Positions 5,640 through 6,486 of a stretch of 6,486 nucleotides of DNA are shown here, piece after piece; the first letter of the stretch is position 1, and each line of letters starts with the position of its first letter. Source of the stretch: Chthoniobacter flavus. GTDB lineage: Bacteria; Verrucomicrobiota; Verrucomicrobiia; Chthoniobacterales; DYNR01. The stretch lies in contig DYNR01000135.1 in NCBI GenBank assembly GCA_020720945.1, positions 1-6,486 on the forward strand, read 5' to 3'. The notes beneath the pieces were generated by a model, which made no database searches, was not told where the DNA came from, and worked only from the letters and a program-made list of their open reading frames with translations. Both the position numbers and the translations under genes were made by a program.

Positions 5640-6365
5640 CTATGGTTGCGTGCCGCTTTGCGCCGCCGCCTGGACGCTCCTCTGGTTGTAGGCGGCATCG
5701 CCGTAAAGGATTTTGAAAAGGTGATCGGCGGAGGCTTTGGCGGAGTGCCAAGAATCGTCGGAAATTTCGGCATCCCCTTCTTCGGTTGGGTTGCTGTTCG
5801 AGAGGATTTCATCGAGGAAGGCCTGGGCGATTTCTTCTTGTTTGGCGGCGACAGGAGGGGGAAGAGGGGAGGGAGAAGAAGGGGCGACGAAGGCGGCGGG
5901 CAGGGGGAGGTCGGCGGGGAGTTCGATGGTTTCGTTTTCAGGTTCGGGGTTGGACGAAACAGGAAAAGAGACCGTTAAATCTGCGGGGGCTCCTGGCAGG
6001 GGTGCGCGTGGGGAGGAGGGCGCAGGCGGCGAAAAATTTTGCGTTTGCGGCGGGCGGGAGGCTTCTTTTTTAGCGGAAGAGGAGGGCGTTGCCGAGGCGC
6101 GCTGCGCAATGCTGGAATTTTGAAAATTTTGCCTGCTTGCAGGGGGGAGGGAACGGGAAGAGGAGGAAGGGGTTGGGGAGGAGGCGGAAGCCGGAAGCGG
6201 GGAGGCGGGAGGGGCAGAAGGAGGGAGGTAAGAAGATACAACTTCCGTTGGCGCAGTAGGTTGAGAATAGATGTCGTTGGAAGGTTGCGCGTGTTGGGGG
6301 GCATTCCAAAGCCAGATTAGCATTGTGAGTGCGGCAACGGTTATAAAAAAGGACGAAATTTTCAT
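5640..6365 (-). CDS. Unrecognised proline/serine-rich protein with N-terminal membrane anchor
   Basis: A 241-residue protein I cannot assign to a family. Residues about 4-21 are a hydrophobic segment (SSFFITVAALTMLIWLW), either a signal peptide or, as there is no obvious cleavage site, a membrane anchor with the rest outside the cytoplasm. Residues about 26-183 are low-complexity Pro, Ser and Ala with short APP, PSS and PLP runs, likely an extended wall- or periplasm-spanning linker. Residues about 184-241 look like a folded or helical tail: KQEEIAQAFLDEIL, an acidic patch EEGDAEISDD, then SWHSAKASADHLFKILYG. There is no cysteine. The ordinary C-terminal composition and the clean N-terminal hydrophobic segment argue that this frame, not the Gly/Arg-rich opposite frames, is real. 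No Shine-Dalgarno site precedes ATG 6365. The gene runs in the same direction as the transporter genes, but the 124-base gap does not show that it belongs with them. Confidence 0.65.
   Translation of the reverse strand: MKISSFFITVAALTMLIWLWNAPQHAQPSNDIYSQPTAPTEVVSSYLPPSAPPASPLPASASSPTPSSSSRSLPPASRQNFQNSSIAQRASATPSSSAKKEASRPPQTQNFSPPAPSSPRAPLPGAPADLTVSFPVSSNPEPENETIELPADLPLPAAFVAPSSPSPLPPPVAAKQEEIAQAFLDEILSNSNPTEEGDAEISDDSWHSAKASADHLFKILYGDAAYNQRSVQAAAQSGTQP
5857..5884 (+). other. Canonical G-quadruplex motif within the proline-rich gene
   Basis: On the plus strand four G-runs (5857-5861, 5866-5869, 5871-5873, 5881-5884) are separated by loops of 4, 1 and 7 bases, meeting the usual four-runs-of-three rule. 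The motif is on the template strand of the minus-strand gene and lies in a longer purine-rich stretch. It may be only a by-product of Pro (CCN) and Ser (TCN) codons. Confidence 0.6.
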
Positions 6366-6410
6366 AAGGGAATGCGCGTTTTTTTTGTGCGAGAGGCGGA
6401 AATGGAAAGT

Positions 6411-6453
6411 GGCACCGGGGGAGAGTTTTCGTTCTCCCTCCGGTGCCTTTTTT
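6411..6453 (+). terminator. Strong intrinsic terminator-like hairpin, plus-strand orientation
   Basis: GGCACCGG (6411-6418) pairs with CCGGTGCC (6440-6447). After one bulged T (6439), GGGAGA (6419-6424) pairs with TCTCCC (6433-6438), leaving an 8-base loop. Six Ts follow at 6448-6453. The stem can be extended by GGAAA (6404-6408) with TTTCC (6451-6455). The T-tract is on the plus strand; on the minus strand the hairpin is followed only by ACTTTCCATTTCC, so it would be a weaker terminator in that direction. No plus-strand gene is seen before it. It may end an antisense or small RNA, or act weakly for a minus-strand gene lying beyond the right edge. Confidence 0.8.
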
Positions 6454-6455
6454 CC

Positions 6456-6486
6456 TTTAACTTAACTTACCTACCAAAATCAGGGA
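6456..6486. other. Right edge, no gene identified
   Basis: This A/T-rich edge contains the short direct repeats TTAACTTAACTTACCTACC. On the minus strand all three frames hit stop codons here (for example TAA at 6469-6467 and 6459-6457), so the 3' end of a minus-strand gene could lie at this edge, but too little sequence is present to say. Confidence 0.3.

Noticed and set aside
5151..5978. Plus-strand open frame of 275 codons, ending in Gly/Arg-rich sequence
   Set aside because: It crosses the ATPase gene, the intergenic gap and the proline-rich gene. The Gly/Arg-rich part is simply the reverse complement of Pro/Ser codons.
1..6486. CRISPR arrays, tRNA or rRNA genes, transposases, insertion-sequence ends, toxin-antitoxin or phage-defence genes
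   Set aside because: I looked on both strands and saw no regularly spaced repeats, cloverleaf-like genes, recombinase motifs or defence domains; the transporter genes and the proline-rich gene account for nearly all of the window.

Overview
All convincing genes lie on the minus strand. The window therefore reads from right to left as a short secreted or membrane-anchored protein gene followed by a compact four-gene ABC-transporter cluster. The genes point to a Gram-negative-type bacterium with a periplasm. A fused solute-binding/permease polypeptide, a duplicated anion permease, TTG starts and sparse or weak Shine-Dalgarno signals would fit a PVC-type lineage such as Verrucomicrobiota, but this taxonomic guess is low confidence because there is no rRNA or marker gene.

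Right end (6366-6486): no gene is visible. It holds a strong hairpin with a T-tract that is oriented for the plus strand, although no plus-strand gene precedes it. Next, at 5640-6365 on the minus strand, is a 241-residue protein with one N-terminal membrane segment or signal anchor, a long Pro/Ser/Ala-rich stretch and a more ordinary-looking C-terminal 55-60 residues. I do not recognise it. Its non-coding (plus) strand is extremely purine-rich and contains a canonical G-quadruplex motif. A 124-base gap follows, with a possible 32-codon leader ORF that overlaps the next start codon.

Transporter block (5515 down to 122): first a GlnQ-type ATPase of the polar amino acid uptake family, then a secreted solute-binding domain fused to its GlnP/HisM-type permease domain. 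Together these make a complete two-gene amino-acid importer. After that come a 578-residue protein with two fused NitT/TauT-type permease domains and its NitT/TauT-type ATPase with an extra C-terminal domain. Together these look like an anion (nitrate, sulfonate, taurine or similar) transporter with no solute-binding protein in the window. The gaps between the four genes are 17, 21 and 4 bases and all genes run in the same direction, so one transcript is likely. Left of the last stop codon (1-121) there is only a weak terminator candidate and a doubtful small ORF.

How they work together: the first pair should import a polar amino acid or similar compound, and the second pair should move an organic or inorganic anion. 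Their co-transcription suggests related nutrients (for example nitrogen or sulfur supply), but the substrate cannot be read from the sequence. The window is mostly ordinary accessory metabolism. The more unusual points are the mixed operon, a lysine where the amino-acid-binding arginine is expected, the orphan plus-strand terminator, and the low-complexity anchored protein.
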